Shown here: positions 9,329 through 23,700 of the stretch, piece after piece | How positions within the stretch are numbered: position 1 is the first letter of the stretch | Layout of the letters: each line of letters starts with the position of its first letter | Origin: Drosophila miranda | Taxonomy: Eukaryota > Arthropoda > Insecta > Diptera > Drosophilidae | NCBI RefSeq assembly: GCF_003369915.1 | Contig: NC_046673.1 | Span: 20,079,718 to 20,143,717, forward strand | Direction of reading: 5' to 3' | DNA: 64,000 nt | Program-made: the position numbers and the translations under genes | The notes under the pieces: model-generated | The model's database searches: none | Seen by the model: the letters and a program-made list of their open reading frames with translations, nothing else | Told to the model about the DNA's origin: nothing

Positions 9329-12300
9329 GACTCTGTGTCTTCCAAATACCATTATACGATTACGACCCATATGCCAATACTAACCAAATTGTTTGTAAAT
9401 TGTATGTTATAGATGCTATATACCCCCCGCCCCGATATTTATACTGATACTGATCTGATAATCAGTGTTCAATCGAGCAACAAAGAGCAATAATGAAACA
9501 CCGAATCCGTTGGCTATACAAAGACTCATTTGTGGATATAACTCTTATTCAAATGGGGCGGTGTCCTTGACAGAATGGAATATACATTAATGAAGAAAAA
9601 ACGGCTTGGAAACGGCATTATTTGTATACCCGATACTCAACATTTCTGAGGAAACTATGGGTATGTGTGTGACGCATAGAAGGAAGCGTTTCCGACCCCA
9701 TAAAGACGTAGAAATGGTTACTGGACAAAAAAAGTTCCATTTCACAACCTAAATACCTTCGACCACCTTTGGAGGACTTGAATTAAAAGGATTGATCACT
9801 ATGAGTCCAATGATAAGGATGATTTGTGGAAAAAACTTAAGTTCGAATGGTAATCCATTGATCCATCTATTTGTGACAAGCTGGGAGATGCCTTGCTGGG
9901 GGGATTCACTGAATACCGTGGTGCCACAACATAATATTTAAAGTTCAAAGTTAATCCACTACCCTTTGAAGCTAAAACATTGGTTTTCCTAGCCTTATGT
10001 CTACCGAAACACATGCCGTTTCGATTATGCTTTCAACGTATATTGGCATATTCAGATTTGTAATACTAGTATTTGTGGCCCGGCGTCCACCTGTGCCACA
10101 TCATTCATCAAATGTTCAGGCTGCTATCGATCGATCTACGATTTGATTGATTTGTAGATTTTTCAACAGTTTGGGGCAGAAATCAGCTCAAAAATCGATC
10201 ACTTGCGAGGTCTAGTTGCATCGGTTCATGTGACCGATCGGCGACATCCAAGAAATGCCAAGGGGGCAGGCCCGAGTGGAAGGCCTGCCTGGTATCAGGT
10301 ATGGTATCTGGTATCTGGTTTCTGGTGGTATCCCATCAATTACAATTCATTTGAATTTATTTAAATACACTCGGATTTACAGGCGGACACTTGCGATGTG
10401 TCGATACATCAAAGCCAAATAGCATATGTACTTGTCTAGTAATTAATAAACCGCGATACTTATCAACGTTTTGGGTAATGCCGCCCAATGAATCAGTTGC
10501 CCAATTTAAATACGAGCATGTGTGTGTGTGGCTGGGGCCTTGGGCACCAGTCCTCTCATGTCAACTCTCTGTCGCTCTCTTGGCCGATCTGGTTCTGGAT
10601 CGATATTTCGCACTTTCCGTAGCTTGCCTTTTCAATTTAAGGCCTCGCCGACCAAGTACAAATGATGATCTTTTAGCACCTCGTTTAGTTATTTGCTCGC
10701 TCTGATTTGATGGCTGTGGAAGAGTCAAAGGGGGTGTCACAAATGGTTTAAACATGCCATGCCAGTACATGCATACACATACCCTTTACAGGGAGGTATT
10801 ATCATTTTGAGCAGACATTTCAATAGTCTAAAGAATCCACCGGAAATAGTCAGTCTTAGCCTAGAACAGAGCCTATGTATATTTCTTTGAAATAAAGTCA
10901 ATTAATTCTCTATTCCCTAAACCGGAAATAAGAACTGTAAAAACGTAGCAATAGTGCTATATAACAACTATTTTCCGAGCTATATTTCATCAATTTTCTA
11001 TAAGATTGGCTAGTTTTGAAAGGCGTCATTTTATTCCACACAATTTTTTAACGAAAAAAAGTGTTGCTGAGATCGTAGACAAGGTATTGGCTTATCCATT
11101 CGAGCCAAATGCCAGAGGCCCCACTGAGGTTTCATCTCCTGTCGCTCTACTGTCACGGCTCTCTCTCTTGTGCTCTCTTTTCGCTGACTGTCGCCGGCAA
11201 CCGAAGCTTCGCTTATCCAATTCCTACGAGAGCACCTCCCCGTTATCAGCACTAATTATCATTGTCATCGCGTTGTCGTAGCCGATGCCTGACGATGCAT
11301 TAGCACAAGGTGAGGCATGCCCAGAGAGATTGCTCTCCCGTGTTGAATCTGGCACCAAGAAGATGGTGGGAGGTGGCAATGTAGAAAGGAGGAGAGCAGG
11401 AATTGCTCACCTTGTTGTATGGAAACCTTGCACTGAATGCCTGATGCCTGCCCTCCTAAGCTATCGGTTCTCCTCTCTCCTCTTCGTACGTCTTCGCACG
11501 AGCTTTCTTTGCTCAGTCGCCGTCGTCGTCGTCGTCGCAGTTATAATCAGTGGAGACGAAATCAATAGATGGATGAGAGGAGGAGAGCAGGGAAAACGAT
11601 GAATGATGATTGGCATAAGGGAAAGGCGAAAAAAAGTAGACAAACAGCGATAACTCAAAGTAATGTATCATTGGTTCGGTCTACGTTTAACACGTATGTA
11701 TAGTATGTGTGTCCCCCTCTATCCTCTATCTTCTATCCCCATGTCCATTTACAGTTACTCCGACCTTGAGCCTGTCGCCGCAATAAGCCCTTCGCCTTCT
11801 TCTATTGACGTTGGCATTGACAGTGAATTCTACCCCTGACAACGCTGACATTGGCGCCACCCATTCGCAGGATCAGGCCCGTGAAAGCCACCCAAGATCA
11901 AGGTATGGCTCGGGTGCCATCCCAGGGGGCGGTCGTGTCTCGTGTCTGGTGGCTGGGGCTGCCGTTGACGTTTAAAGTTTGCGCCCGGTTAGTGCCCCGT
12001 CGTAAAGCACTAAAATCCGTAGACAAAACATTTACGTACGATGGGATTTTTGTGTTGTTTTCGTTTTTGCTCTTTAGGTGGGGTTTTTGGTGGGTCGGGC
12101 CTGTGGTATTTTTGTATGTACATATGTATGTACATATGTCGCTGCTGGTTCTGCCCCCGGTGACGAACGGTGTACGGAAACGACAAAAGAAAAGAGCATA
12201 GCCTACAGTGGATCCAAATGTAAACAAGAGCCATGATCGTGCCTAATCGTATAATACCTACAGGGGACGCTCTGTTTGACGTACACAACCATGGTTTTCC

Positions 12301-12960
12301 AAAAGTTGCTTTTATATTTATTTACATTTTATTTACAAATATTATTTCACATAATGTTATCATTATTAGCTTTTTGGTACTCTTTCAAGATCTATTTGTC
12401 TTTTCATACAGTAGAAAAAATCTACTTAAATTTTGAAAATATTCAACCAGCATTATTACATAATATTTATGTTCCTAAATTATTTTTAAATTTAAAAAAA
12501 AAACACCTCAGTATTAACGTAATTATGATGCTTGTAAAACCCCGCAACTTTTTAATGAAAGCTATCAATAACTTTAGATAGAGTTACTCGTAATTATGTG
12601 GTCTTACGAATGGTTGGCAAAAAGAAACAAGCTAATTCTTGCGCCAATTTTTAAAATAAAGAATTTGAGAACTGTGAAAGGAAAAGAGCTATGGATCACT
12701 ATGGATATATGTAAGTATTAATTTTTAAATTACAAATATAAATAAATGTATGTACATCCCAGTGTTAGCCTTTCAGGGTTAAAATAAATGTTCATTAAAA
12801 AATCTCATCACAAGATAAACAATTTGTCCCACTGTGCTGCCCTCCCCCCCTCATTCGGTGTCCCCTGTTGACAAATGGGCGAGCTGCGGTGCGGGTGAAG
12901 AGTGGGCTGGAACTGTGCTAACGATTTTCGTAGTTGCCTTTTGTCGATCGGCATTTAAAG
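9329..12960. other. Intergenic region between DHX57 and the Ork1 leader
   Basis: The 3' flank of DHX57 is followed by AT-rich DNA. A short stretch near 9640-9710 (GGAAGCGTTTCCGACCCCATAAAG) resembles a common interspersed Drosophila repeat remnant. About 10297-10330 is a degenerate GGTATCTG-type minisatellite. A minus-strand open frame at 9799-10014 has no recognisable similarity. Nothing supports a gene. Dispersed enhancers of Ork1 could lie here but none is visible. Confidence 0.4.
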
Positions 12961-15900
12961 TTGATTTAGTTTTAGTTGGTACCAGCGTGGCGGGGCGGTG
13001 CGGGGCAGGGCTGGGATGTGGAACGATCGCCAGAGGGGAGAAGTTACGGTAATAAGAAGCCCTCCTTCTTCCCCGCCCTGTATACAAATCGGATTCGCAC
13101 AGACACAAACACGCAAAAGAAGAGCCGCCGCGAATACAACGGAAGCGTCGACGTCTTGAGTGATTTTCGGCTTGTCTTTTGCTCGAATGTGAGTGAAGCG
13201 CCGGATTAGAGATCGCCCGAGCAAAAACCAACACACACACACAGACACACACCACACGAAGGCACATTCCCCGAGTGTGATTCGGCAGTTAAAGGAGGTG
13301 GAAAAATAATCGTGTTCGCTTTCGTTGCGATTTTCGTGCTCGTTCCGCGGCCGTGTGTTCTGTGCGATTCGTTCTGCTCTACTTTTGATTTTGAAGTGCG
13401 GCTCGGCTCTCTCTCCGATTTGGATTCTGATTTGGGAATACCGACTACGCGACGACATTCATATGATGGACGTAACGCGTATCGTGTCGTAACGACAATC
13501 GGGTCTGGGGTCTGGGGCTGTATCGGTCTCCTCAGCCGTACCGTACCGTACCGATCGATCTCATCCGCGCAGCCAAGAGCAAAGCCATCCCGTGCGCCGA
13601 GTGAAATCTCCTCTGAGAAAACTGAGCTTGGGAGATCGGGGCCCGTGCTGAAACAGTTGCCGAAATCAGAGCGCTGCCGTTGCCGCACCCGGACAGCGCA
13701 GCAGCAGCGCTGCGACAGTGGCAGTGGCAGTGGCAGTGACTGCTGCGGAACAGACGTGAGCTGGGCAGAATTTTCATTTAAATCAAATCGACGTCACCGT
13801 CACCGTCAGTCACCGTCACCGTTAACAAAAAGTGTCAACCCATAGCCTGCAGCGCTTCAATTCAGCGTGCGCCGCTTAACGGTAACGGTCCTGCTCGCGA
13901 TCGCTCGCTCCCGCACTTTTTTGTTGAATTTTGTTGTTTTTTGTTTTTGCGGTGCTTCTCCCGCTGCTACGTGTGTGTGTGTGTTTCGGTCGTCCAGTGT
14001 GTGTCGCGATTTCCACTCGCGGAAGGAGCACAAAGAGACAGAGAAAGAGACCGAGCAAAGCAAAGCACAAGAACAGGACCCCGCAAGATATTGCAAAGAA
14101 AAAACAAACGGTGAACGACTAAGTAACGGTAAAGCAGAGAGAGAGAGAGAACAAAAAGTGTTGTGGTTCTTTTTTTTGTCTGTTTCGAGCACACATACAT
14201 TCCTGAGTGGTGGGTATACGTTCGAGTACATGTATGTATGTGTGTATGTGTGTCCTGGTCCACGACAGTGGGCCTCAAAGGTTAAGGAAGTGGAATCGAA
14301 GGTGTTGGAAATTAGCAATAGTGACAAAATAATGAGTACAGGAGAGAGCTATCAAAAGAATGATGTGAATGATGGGCAAACAACAACAATGAAAGAGTTC
14401 AGAGAAGTGCAGACATTATCGCTGATCGATAATGCTGATGTCCAGTAATACTCATGTGTGTGTGTTTTCGTCTCACCGGTGTCCCGGACCTTATCTGAGT
14501 GGGACAGCGATCGAAATCGCGGACAAATATTGCGATTGCCGGGATCCGTCCAGACAAGGCGGAAACGATTACACCAGAGGGAGCGAGACCCAAGTTTAGG
14601 TCCCAATCTCAGCGATCTCTCGATGCAGGTGCGCTCTAGTTCAGACAGACTGTCTATATAATCCGATCCGATTTGAGCCCCCCTTCCATTGGGCAAGATT
14701 CAGTCTGTTCCATGAATGAACGATCCGCTGAATGCATTTAATTAACGAAAATTGTTTAATACGCAAAAGTGTTTGTTCAACCGACGATCTGAAACAGCTG
14801 AAACTGAAAAGCAGAACGGACAGAGCAGAAGGAGGAGGAGCAACGGTAACCGTTATCGATCAACCGATTGAGCGGGCGATCAAGGCGTCTTAGGCGCCCC
14901 GAAAACTTCATCCATCATTTGGCCAAAAAAATGCTTAAGGCATTTAAAAGGTCCGACTCTGGCTCTGAAACTGAATAAATCCCCCCCGTTTCAATCAGTC
15001 CTATTTAGGCGGAGAGTAAACAGCAGATGAATCCATAGCCAGTAGCCCTTCTTGGATCCTCGCTCTTCCTAGTCCAATGGCAGAAGAACACGGATATCTG
15101 GGGATCCATCTGAATGGCTGAGTCTATCCGGGTTTCACCCAATTAATATCCGATATAGTGTGTGGTGTCGCTAACATTTTTTAATTGTCATGTAATGTTC
15201 TTGGCTCTGACGTAGCCTTATCAGCCGCAGAGGAAGAGACGCGCCCGTTGGCGACGCTGACGAGACAGGAGACACTGATAGATCGAAACTCAATTAATCA
15301 TCTCTTACCGCGGCGCACAAATACTATACATATATAGTACTAGTTGTAAAACAATGTCATCATTAGCACTAATAGGGCTGGAGAGTTTCCTTGGAACTTT
15401 CATTCAACCCCCCAGGGCACAATGCATGCGATTCTTCTTCCTTTCTTGAGAGATGGGGAGTGTCTCAGAGTCGCAACGGGGCTGCTCGATAGCTCGACGC
15501 CTGACGCCTGACGACAGCCGACTTTTGTTCTGATTATTTACTAAACGTGTTCATTTTGCAGTTGCTGCTATTTACTATTGATTGTACGACTATTTAGCGT
15601 CCGAGATATATGTAAATATTTTTATATTTATTAATTTTGTGCTCCACATACACGCTGGATACTCGCTTTCTGCACGTATACGTGGCAGGGTCTGAGATCA
15701 GCAGCAGAGCAGACTGCGCAGAGGATCAGTGGATCGTGCCACACGCCATCCTTAGCGCTGCCGCTCATAAAATGGCATCTCTGTGGGTTATCAATTAGTA
15801 AACACTTTTATTATCATATTAAATGTTCTGTTGTCTGCCGTTGTCTTCACTTGACGTCAAATATTGATTAAATTCATTTACATGATCATCGAGTGTTTAT

Positions 15901-17774
15901 TGCCCTTCGGCTCGGCTGTGGGATCGGCTCCGATAAAGATTGGGTCCATTTTATGGTTTATGGGCTCATTTTATTGATGGGGCCACCAGGGCGTGGGTGA
16001 GTGCAAAACCATTCGCCATTCAGCAGTCTTCTTCTGGATCTGCAAATAGCCACGAATATCCAGGAGGAGTCTATCGCACTCTGGCCAGAAATTTCCATTC
16101 CAAAGAATTTTTGGGTTCGCGGGCAAGCCCACAAAGTCACATCGTCATCGAAATGTTTACTCGGAATAAATAAATACATAAAATAGAGGAAGTACCCGTG
16201 CAATAAATGCAAAAAATAAAAAAATAAAACTTCCATTGAACTGGCGTCACAACGCTTGAGAAACGGGTTGTTTTTAACAACAGAAAATGGAAACCTATTT
16301 CATTATTTCACAGATAATTTAATAGAAATTATACATTAAAAACGATAACTAAAACGGTTGCAGAATCGAAGTCTTGCTTATCAGCGATCCCCCCCTTGAC
16401 ATTAACAATTCCCATTTCTCGAATGCGAATGTAATCAAGCGTGTAATGAGAAGTTCTTGGCGATAGAACACCCATACTATACCTCTCAAACAGTTCCATT
16501 CAGAGCATTCACATTCGCCTCCGCTGGCTGACTTTCAATTTGTACAATAAATTTGAAATTATAAGAATCCTATCTGTTCTGAAATCCCTCGTCTCCGTCT
16601 GTGTCCTACGAAACGAATGTATCCGTTCACTTATGGGACATCCGCGAATGTGCTGTTTGTACGCCTGAAGAAGAGATTAGTCAGTTCTTCCCTAGAAAGC
16701 AGCACGCATGGGAAGGGGGATTCCTTGCGCGGCCTAAAGTCCACAGCACACACGGAACTACCCCAACATTAGATCTCATTAGGGCCGAACATGCCAGCCC
16801 CGGGGTTTATTATCTTTATGATACTATTATAAGAACTGTCGAGACACGAGCACAAGACCACCAAAACACACTACACATTATTCTGTGGAGAGAATGACTA
16901 AAGCCTGACACCTGAGGATCCGTACCGATCTTTTGGTTGTTTCTTTTCGATCGTTCGGGCCTGTCAACTATTGATATTTTGCATTCACATGCGCTAATTG
17001 CGACACCCACAAGAGCTGCAGCAGCAACCTCCCCAGACCACCCTATATATGTATATATATATATATAGATAACGGAGCTCCAAGATGTTGCGGGAGGCGA
17101 AGATGTCTCTGTGGATGGGACTGTGTTGCTAATCGTTGGAGCGGACTACTTTGCAATGCGAGAAATTGTGGAAATTAGCAGTAATAGTACCTTGCTCGTC
17201 CGTCTGCCTGCCTGCCTGGCTGCCTGGCGATATGATTAGAAGTGTCAATAGGTGTAAAAGCTAGAAGACCGATGACGTATCTCCCAGACGATGGAAGACA
17301 GGGAGCATGCCCCCGATCGCTTGTCAAGCGATGGGCAGCGCGTGCTTTTTTTTTGTCCAGTAATGCGGCCGCTACGAAACGGAGATATCCTTATCCTAAA
17401 TGCTTCAAAGATCTGCCCTTAAGACGGATCATGGAGTGCGAACAAGAGATATGCTCCAAGAAGGCAACGTGTTTTTGGTGATGTGTTCTTAAGTGGGACA
17501 CAGGGAACTCATAAGATCTGCTAGTTTTCGAGTAGCGTATGGGTCTCGTATCTGAAATCGTACATGTAGAGAGACAACAACTGGCCAAAAGCACTTGGGA
17601 GCAATCGCAATCAGGCTTCGATTAGTAGCGAGATACAACCATAAATAACGACAAGAACAAGAAGAACAAGAAGGAACACCCCTTCTATTTCCCCTCCCTA
17701 ACCTGGACAACACATCATCATAGTAGATTATAGAGCATACATCATCGCAGTGGTTCCCATTTTCTACATTGCAG
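12961..17774 (+). promoter_or_regulatory. Probable Ork1 promoter, non-coding leader exon(s) and first intron
   Basis: The first coding exon of Ork1 begins right after a strong acceptor (pyrimidine tract then TTGCAG ending at 17774), 20 bp before the ATG. An upstream non-coding exon must therefore exist. The best candidate zone is 13.1-14.65 kb. It is GC-richer than its surroundings, with CA/GT runs, GAGA-type purine runs near 14135-14150 and AC-rich leader-like sequence, as in other long fly 5' UTRs. Open frames here are short, overlap on both strands and lack family similarity. I cannot fix the start site or the donor. The rest is intron-like, with a TA microsatellite at 17043-17067. Confidence 0.4.
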
Positions 17775-17794
17775 ACGGATAGAGCGACGACGAC

Positions 17795-20700
17795 ATGTCG
17801 CCCAATCGATGGATACTCCTGCTGATCTTCTACATTTCGTATCTGATGCTCGGCGCTGCCATCTACTATCACATCGAGCACGGTGAGGAGAAGGTGGCGC
17901 GGACTGAGGCCGCCGAAGAGCGCCAGGAGATCCATGGTGAGAGATCAATAAGAGTACCCTAGACATACGCTATTAGCCATAAGCCTCGTGATCGATCGAC
18001 AGCAAAGAAGCGCATATGTATGTGATAAATAGTCTGCCACGAAGTCTGCCCACACACACGCACAGTCTAGACTCTAGAGGTTGATCTACATTTCCCTTGT
18101 GCCGACACATGTACATGGTACAATAGGACGTGTCTCCTTGATCAGCGGTGGGAAGGCATTTTCCACTTAAGCGCACTCCAACCACAACAAAAATAACAAC
18201 AACAGAACGCTCCGCTGAATTCCAGTCATGTACACGACGTGTGTGTTGTTTTAGAAGAACGAGTAGAGCGAGACAATCGATTCTCTGAAAGATTTGTAGC
18301 TTTATTAAGACTTTGACATAGGAAAACCAAGAATAGTATCTCCAGATAAAATCACGAGGTGAAAATATGCGAATTTTCTTGAGAATTATATCAAAATATT
18401 ATTTATTGGAAAGGATTATAGATTAGAATACATATTTACTGTATGTCCATATATATGTATATGTATTGGTACGTTTCGCGCAATATGCGGCAGTGCCCCT
18501 CGGTCGGTGTGGTGGGCTTTTGCCCGAATCGGTCTGATTTCTGTGTGCCAAAACGTGCGTAAATGCTGGGAGGAAAGTGTGAGCTTTATGACTCCACAAG
18601 TCTGGGGCAATAATGCGACCTCTACACCGATACACACTCCCTGCGAGTGAGTAGTGAGTGGTATTGTTGGATACATGAGACGATTCGGCGGATGGTTATA
18701 TCTAGACGCTAAATCAAGCCGCGATCTCGTCTCGGGGATGTATTTACTTCTGTATTTTTATTTTTATTTATATTTGTATTTGTACGTCTCTTCAATTGCA
18801 ATAAATCCGAATTTAAACGGCCCATAAAACGTGCTAATTATGCAAATAAATAACCCATAAACGCTCTAATTAGTAACCATCGACCCAAGACGTGTCTGTG
18901 GATCATATCGAATCGGATCGGATTGCGGATACCTGATGCACGGTCTCGATTCGGCCATAAAGTGTAGGTCGCTCGCTCGTTCGCTCGATGGAGTGTAACG
19001 AACTGTCAAGGGTTTCCTTTTTCCCTGATACGATACGTATCTGCTGGCTTCTCCAACAAAATCCCCAACTAATCCGCAAAGGTATCCAACGCATTGGACA
19101 TGGCTTTTTTTTATCACACGTACATAAGTAGACCCAAAGCCGCTGGGCCACTGGCCACAAAGTTAGCCTTAATCACCTGAATGACTGGAAAAATAAACAC
19201 TTGAATCGCACGATCGTTAAGACTATGACTGTGACTACACGACCATGCGACTGTGGTGTCTCTATGACTTTCAAGTGTCAGCTCGAGAGGAGTATATGGG
19301 ATGGCGATAGGCCCGATAAAAGCGAGGCACTCCCTGGAGGGAGTCGCCTACAAATTTCCCATAAGCGAACGGACTGCTGTGCCATTAGATCTTTCGTTCT
19401 TCTCCACTCTGCATCTCCATCGACATCGACCTCGACCTCGAAACGGCATGATGATGATTGCACTCTGGACTTAAGATTCGAAATTCCAGAGACTGCTTCA
19501 GGGTGCAAGCGTTAATTAAATTAATTTATCAATTTGTTTGGCGCAAACTTTTTTCCGGGCTGTGTGTGCAATCACTGCACTGCTGCGATAATCAGATTCA
19601 AACGCCCTCGAGTCGGAGCAAAGGCAAAGGCACAAGGCAACGGCAATGGCAACGGCGAGGACTTCTCTGGGGCAAGAGCGAGAAATCAAGATAATGATCG
19701 ACTTCTATGAACAAATTGCCAGCAATCAAGATCCAGCGCGCCTGGGACTGGCAAGAGGGGGGACTACTTACAAAAGCCGATTAAATTGTATGGCAGCTTG
19801 TGCACCAGCACCAGACTATATGGCGGATATATAATGCACTTGCTGTTAATATCTGAATTGCCCCCAATTGCGTCCCGTTGTGATCATCAGATTGGATCAG
19901 AGCAGAGCTTCACAGAATGACAGCCCGGGAGTGGCTGTCGTGTCCCATCGCCAGATCTCCACTACAAAAAAAAATCCCTTTGTTGCTTTCTGCATTTTCG
20001 ACTGCGTCCCCGGACGCATTTATTGAATTATGCAATTCGTTAAAAGATTACCGGACGGTCGTTTATTGAATGATTGCAGCCGTCGTGCACTTGGACAAAC
20101 AGCCGACAGATGCCCCATGACCTGTGCGCCGCGAGAGTGTGTTGAACCATTGGCCAAAGCGATCCCGATCCAGGGATCACCAGCCGATCACGAGAAATCT
20201 CTAGTCATTGATTAAGAGATCACAAGATCGATGAATGGATCGCGTCGCTTAATCGATTGATTTGAGGGATCACAAGTTCAAGAATCAACCACCCATCAGT
20301 TTCAATCATTCAATCGAGTGTAAGCGACCCTCGATGAACTTTCGGGAATTTTCCTAGCGATCCCAGTGATCATTAAATCGATTATTCTATCGTATAATCG
20401 ATTGCCAAAACACACACAAAATATCCAAACATTATGTGCCACAAGAGAACGTAGCACAAGATCAGATTGCTGATCTCTCAATGCTCGCCACGGATCGCAC
20501 ACTCATGACCCTCCCCCAGGGCTCTGGGGGATCGTCCGGGTCACAGACAGCGAGCGCATTTCAATCAACCAAAGAGCAGGGCAGTCGCACTGGTGACATC
20601 ATGCCCCCCTCCGCCAGAATTACAATTTTGTGAGTCTCCACGGGGTCTAGTGTAAAATGTCGCACGCTGACGATCCACCGACCAGCGACCACCGACCACG

Positions 20701-23700
20701 TCCCACGTTTTGGGGGCCAGGGTTAGGCGTTAAGCGTTAAGCGGCCCCAGCAACCCCATCACACGTTGACATCGGAATCAATTTGGATTTCGGCCTCTTT
20801 TTATGCCTTTTGTTCCCGGCGGAAGGCGGAAGAGCGGCTGAGCTCTGAGCGATAGAGCAATAGAGCGATCCACCCGCACATTTACTTCCGGATCGGATCG
20901 GATCTGTTCGGATCGTATAACTAATTAAATTTGATTTGATTTCACGCTTGATTGAGTCTTGTATGGTCTTTGTTGCAGCATATCTGGTGGAAGAGCTCTC
21001 GGATAAGAATGTGAGCACACAGAACGAGATACTCGAACGGATAACGGAGTACTGCGGCAAGCCGGTGACGGATATCGCGAAGGATGAGCATGAGGTCCCC
21101 TTCACGTGGACCTTCTACCATGCCTTCTTCTTTGCCTTCACCGTCTGCTCGACGGTGGGCTACGGCAACATATCGCCGACCACATTTGCGGGTCGTATGA
21201 TCATGATTGTGTACTCGGTGATCGGTATACCCGTCAATGGCATACTCTTTGCCGGCCTGGGCGAGTACTTTGGGCGAACGGTGAGTGATTTCGATTTGTT
21301 GATCTCCATCGTCACATCTTCCATCTTTTCTCAGTTCGAGGCCATCTATCGACGGTACAAGAAGTACAAGATGAGCACGGACATGCACTATGTGCCGCCG
21401 CAACTGGGGCTCATTACCACCGTGGTGATCGCTTTGGTGCCGGGCATAGCCCTGTTCCTGCTGCTGCCCTCGTGGGTGTTCACATACTTCGAGAACTGGC
21501 CCTACTCCATCTCGCTGTACTACAGCTATGTGACGACCACAACCATTGGGTTTGGCGACTACGTGCCCACATTTGGGCCCAATCAGGTGAGTGTTTTGCT
21601 TTTCTTGGAAATCGTTTAACAACCTCGAATGCCCTCTCTTTGATTTTGCACCGCGATTTAGCCGCGTGAGTTTGGCGGCTGGTTTGTGGTCTATCAGATC
21701 TTTGTCATCATTTGGTTCATCTTCTCGCTGGGATATCTGGTCATGATCATGACATTCATCACGCGGTAAGTCGCAGGAGCAGGAATACCCGCACTTAGCA
21801 TGCCTTTCGTTGCGTCGTTATTTGTCGTCTGCATGCCCTAACGTATTATCTATCTTTATCTCTTAATATCTGGTGACACCCCATCAACAATCTTCAATCT
21901 ACAATCTACATCTGCATCCCATTCAATCATCACAATAAACAGAGGTCTGCAGAGCCAGAAGCTGGCGCATCTGGAGCAGCAGCTGTCCTCCAATCTGAAG
22001 GCCACACAGAACCGCATCTGGACGGGCGTCACCAAGGATGTTGGCTACCTCAGGCGCATGCTCAACGAGCTCTATATCCTCAAAGTGAAGGTATACATTG
22101 CAGATAACCGCAAGCAGATCAATCAATCAATCATATATGGGCTAGCACTGCATATCTATGTACTCGTATACGCTAATGGGGAGTTTAATGCAACAGCAAA
22201 TCGTAGTTTAAGCCAACTAATCATTGGGGCGTCTAACTAATTCTGACCTTAGTGATAAGAAATATCTAAGAACTCTACTAAAATCGGTCTAAACTCAATC
22301 AATCATCAATCAATGTCTGACGAATAATCATAAGCACCATACCATAAAAAGGTTTTAAAATAAGCTCCATCTCAGATGATATTCGCATCGATTCCAATGG
22401 GATGTATTAGATCCGTCGTTCACGCGTGAATTGCCATTTTTCCCAGTTGATATTATACAAAATCTACTACTAATTCTTTTAGATCTATTTCCGATCCCAT
22501 ACATGTTCGGGGATTACCACCGAAAGATCTATAGGGAACAACAAATCCAAAATCAATTAAAACACGTTTCCATTTAGTAATTTTAAGGCAAAATCTAATT
22601 TTTGTTCCTTATTTTTTGGTAGATCTAATACCATGTTTTCTTTTTTGCTCTATCACCCATAAAAAAGATAATTTATGATCAAAATCTCTCTTAAAATATT
22701 CCACAAAAATTAGCCAATCTCAGGCAACGGTAAACACTTTGTCCCGCGTGAGAAAGTGCTTAGAATTAATTTTTTTAGAAGACATTTCCCTAAATAGCAT
22801 TCTAAAATTTACAAAACTGAAATATTGCCTCAGGTTTCCCTGAAATTTGCTTCGGAATCGTTGGTCGCGAAAGCCTCTTCTGTTTATTTCCCGTGCGAAT
22901 GCCTTGATTTTTTTTTTCCACCTGTGTAATAATCAAATTTAGCAGCCATTATAGGGCTTATTAAGTTTTATAAGTTCAAGTCTACTTTCAATGTGGAGAT
23001 CCATTTTATTTGGACTTTTTTGGTCTCCATTTGTGTCCTTATGACTGCTGGAAATTGTACATGTATCTTTATGGCTTTATGGCCCAAATCTGGCACTAAC
23101 CCATGGCAAACCTAACTCAAACAAATAAAAATAAATTATACAAGGAGTAATCTTAGGTTAAGCAATGCGCCATGGGGCCCCATGCCCCTCGAATGTCTAA
23201 TCTTTGTAGTGCCGTCTGATACTTTGGGAATGAACTCTTGATGTTTTTTACTAAGCGGCGAATACTCGTTAAATTGGCTTAGATAATCCCTAAAGATGTT
23301 GATGTTCTCTGTTCTAGTTTTGTCGAAAGGGAAATAGAGAGAAGCCGAATAATAAGATTAGTAAGATCCAGCAGGAGAAGAAGAGGTGGAGGTGGAGGAG
23401 GAGGGTCAGGCGTAAGTAAAAATCAGGAAAACATCACGAAACGAGCCCAGTGCTAGCCCAGATTCCAGATCCCAGATCCAGACGCAACCGAAGACCAAAC
23501 CAAACACTAATCCAGTCCAATCTCTTTACATGTCCAACAACCACCATCGACAGCCTGTCTATACGGACATCGATATTGCGTATACCATGCCGCGTTCCGC
23601 TTCCTGTCCGGATCTGAGCATGTACCGTGTGGAACCAGCACCGATACCGAGCCGCAAGCGAGCCTTCTCGGTGTGCGCCGATTTGGCCGCAGCCCAGGAT

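Noticed and set aside
9799-10014. Minus-strand open frame (71 codons) in the intergenic region
   Set aside because: No start context, no recognisable domain and no neighbouring exon. It could be a worn repeat, but this cannot be shown.
13206-14448. Several overlapping open frames on both strands (up to 193 codons)
   Set aside because: They lie in leader-like, repeat-rich GC sequence, overlap each other and lack any similarity. More likely a 5' UTR zone.
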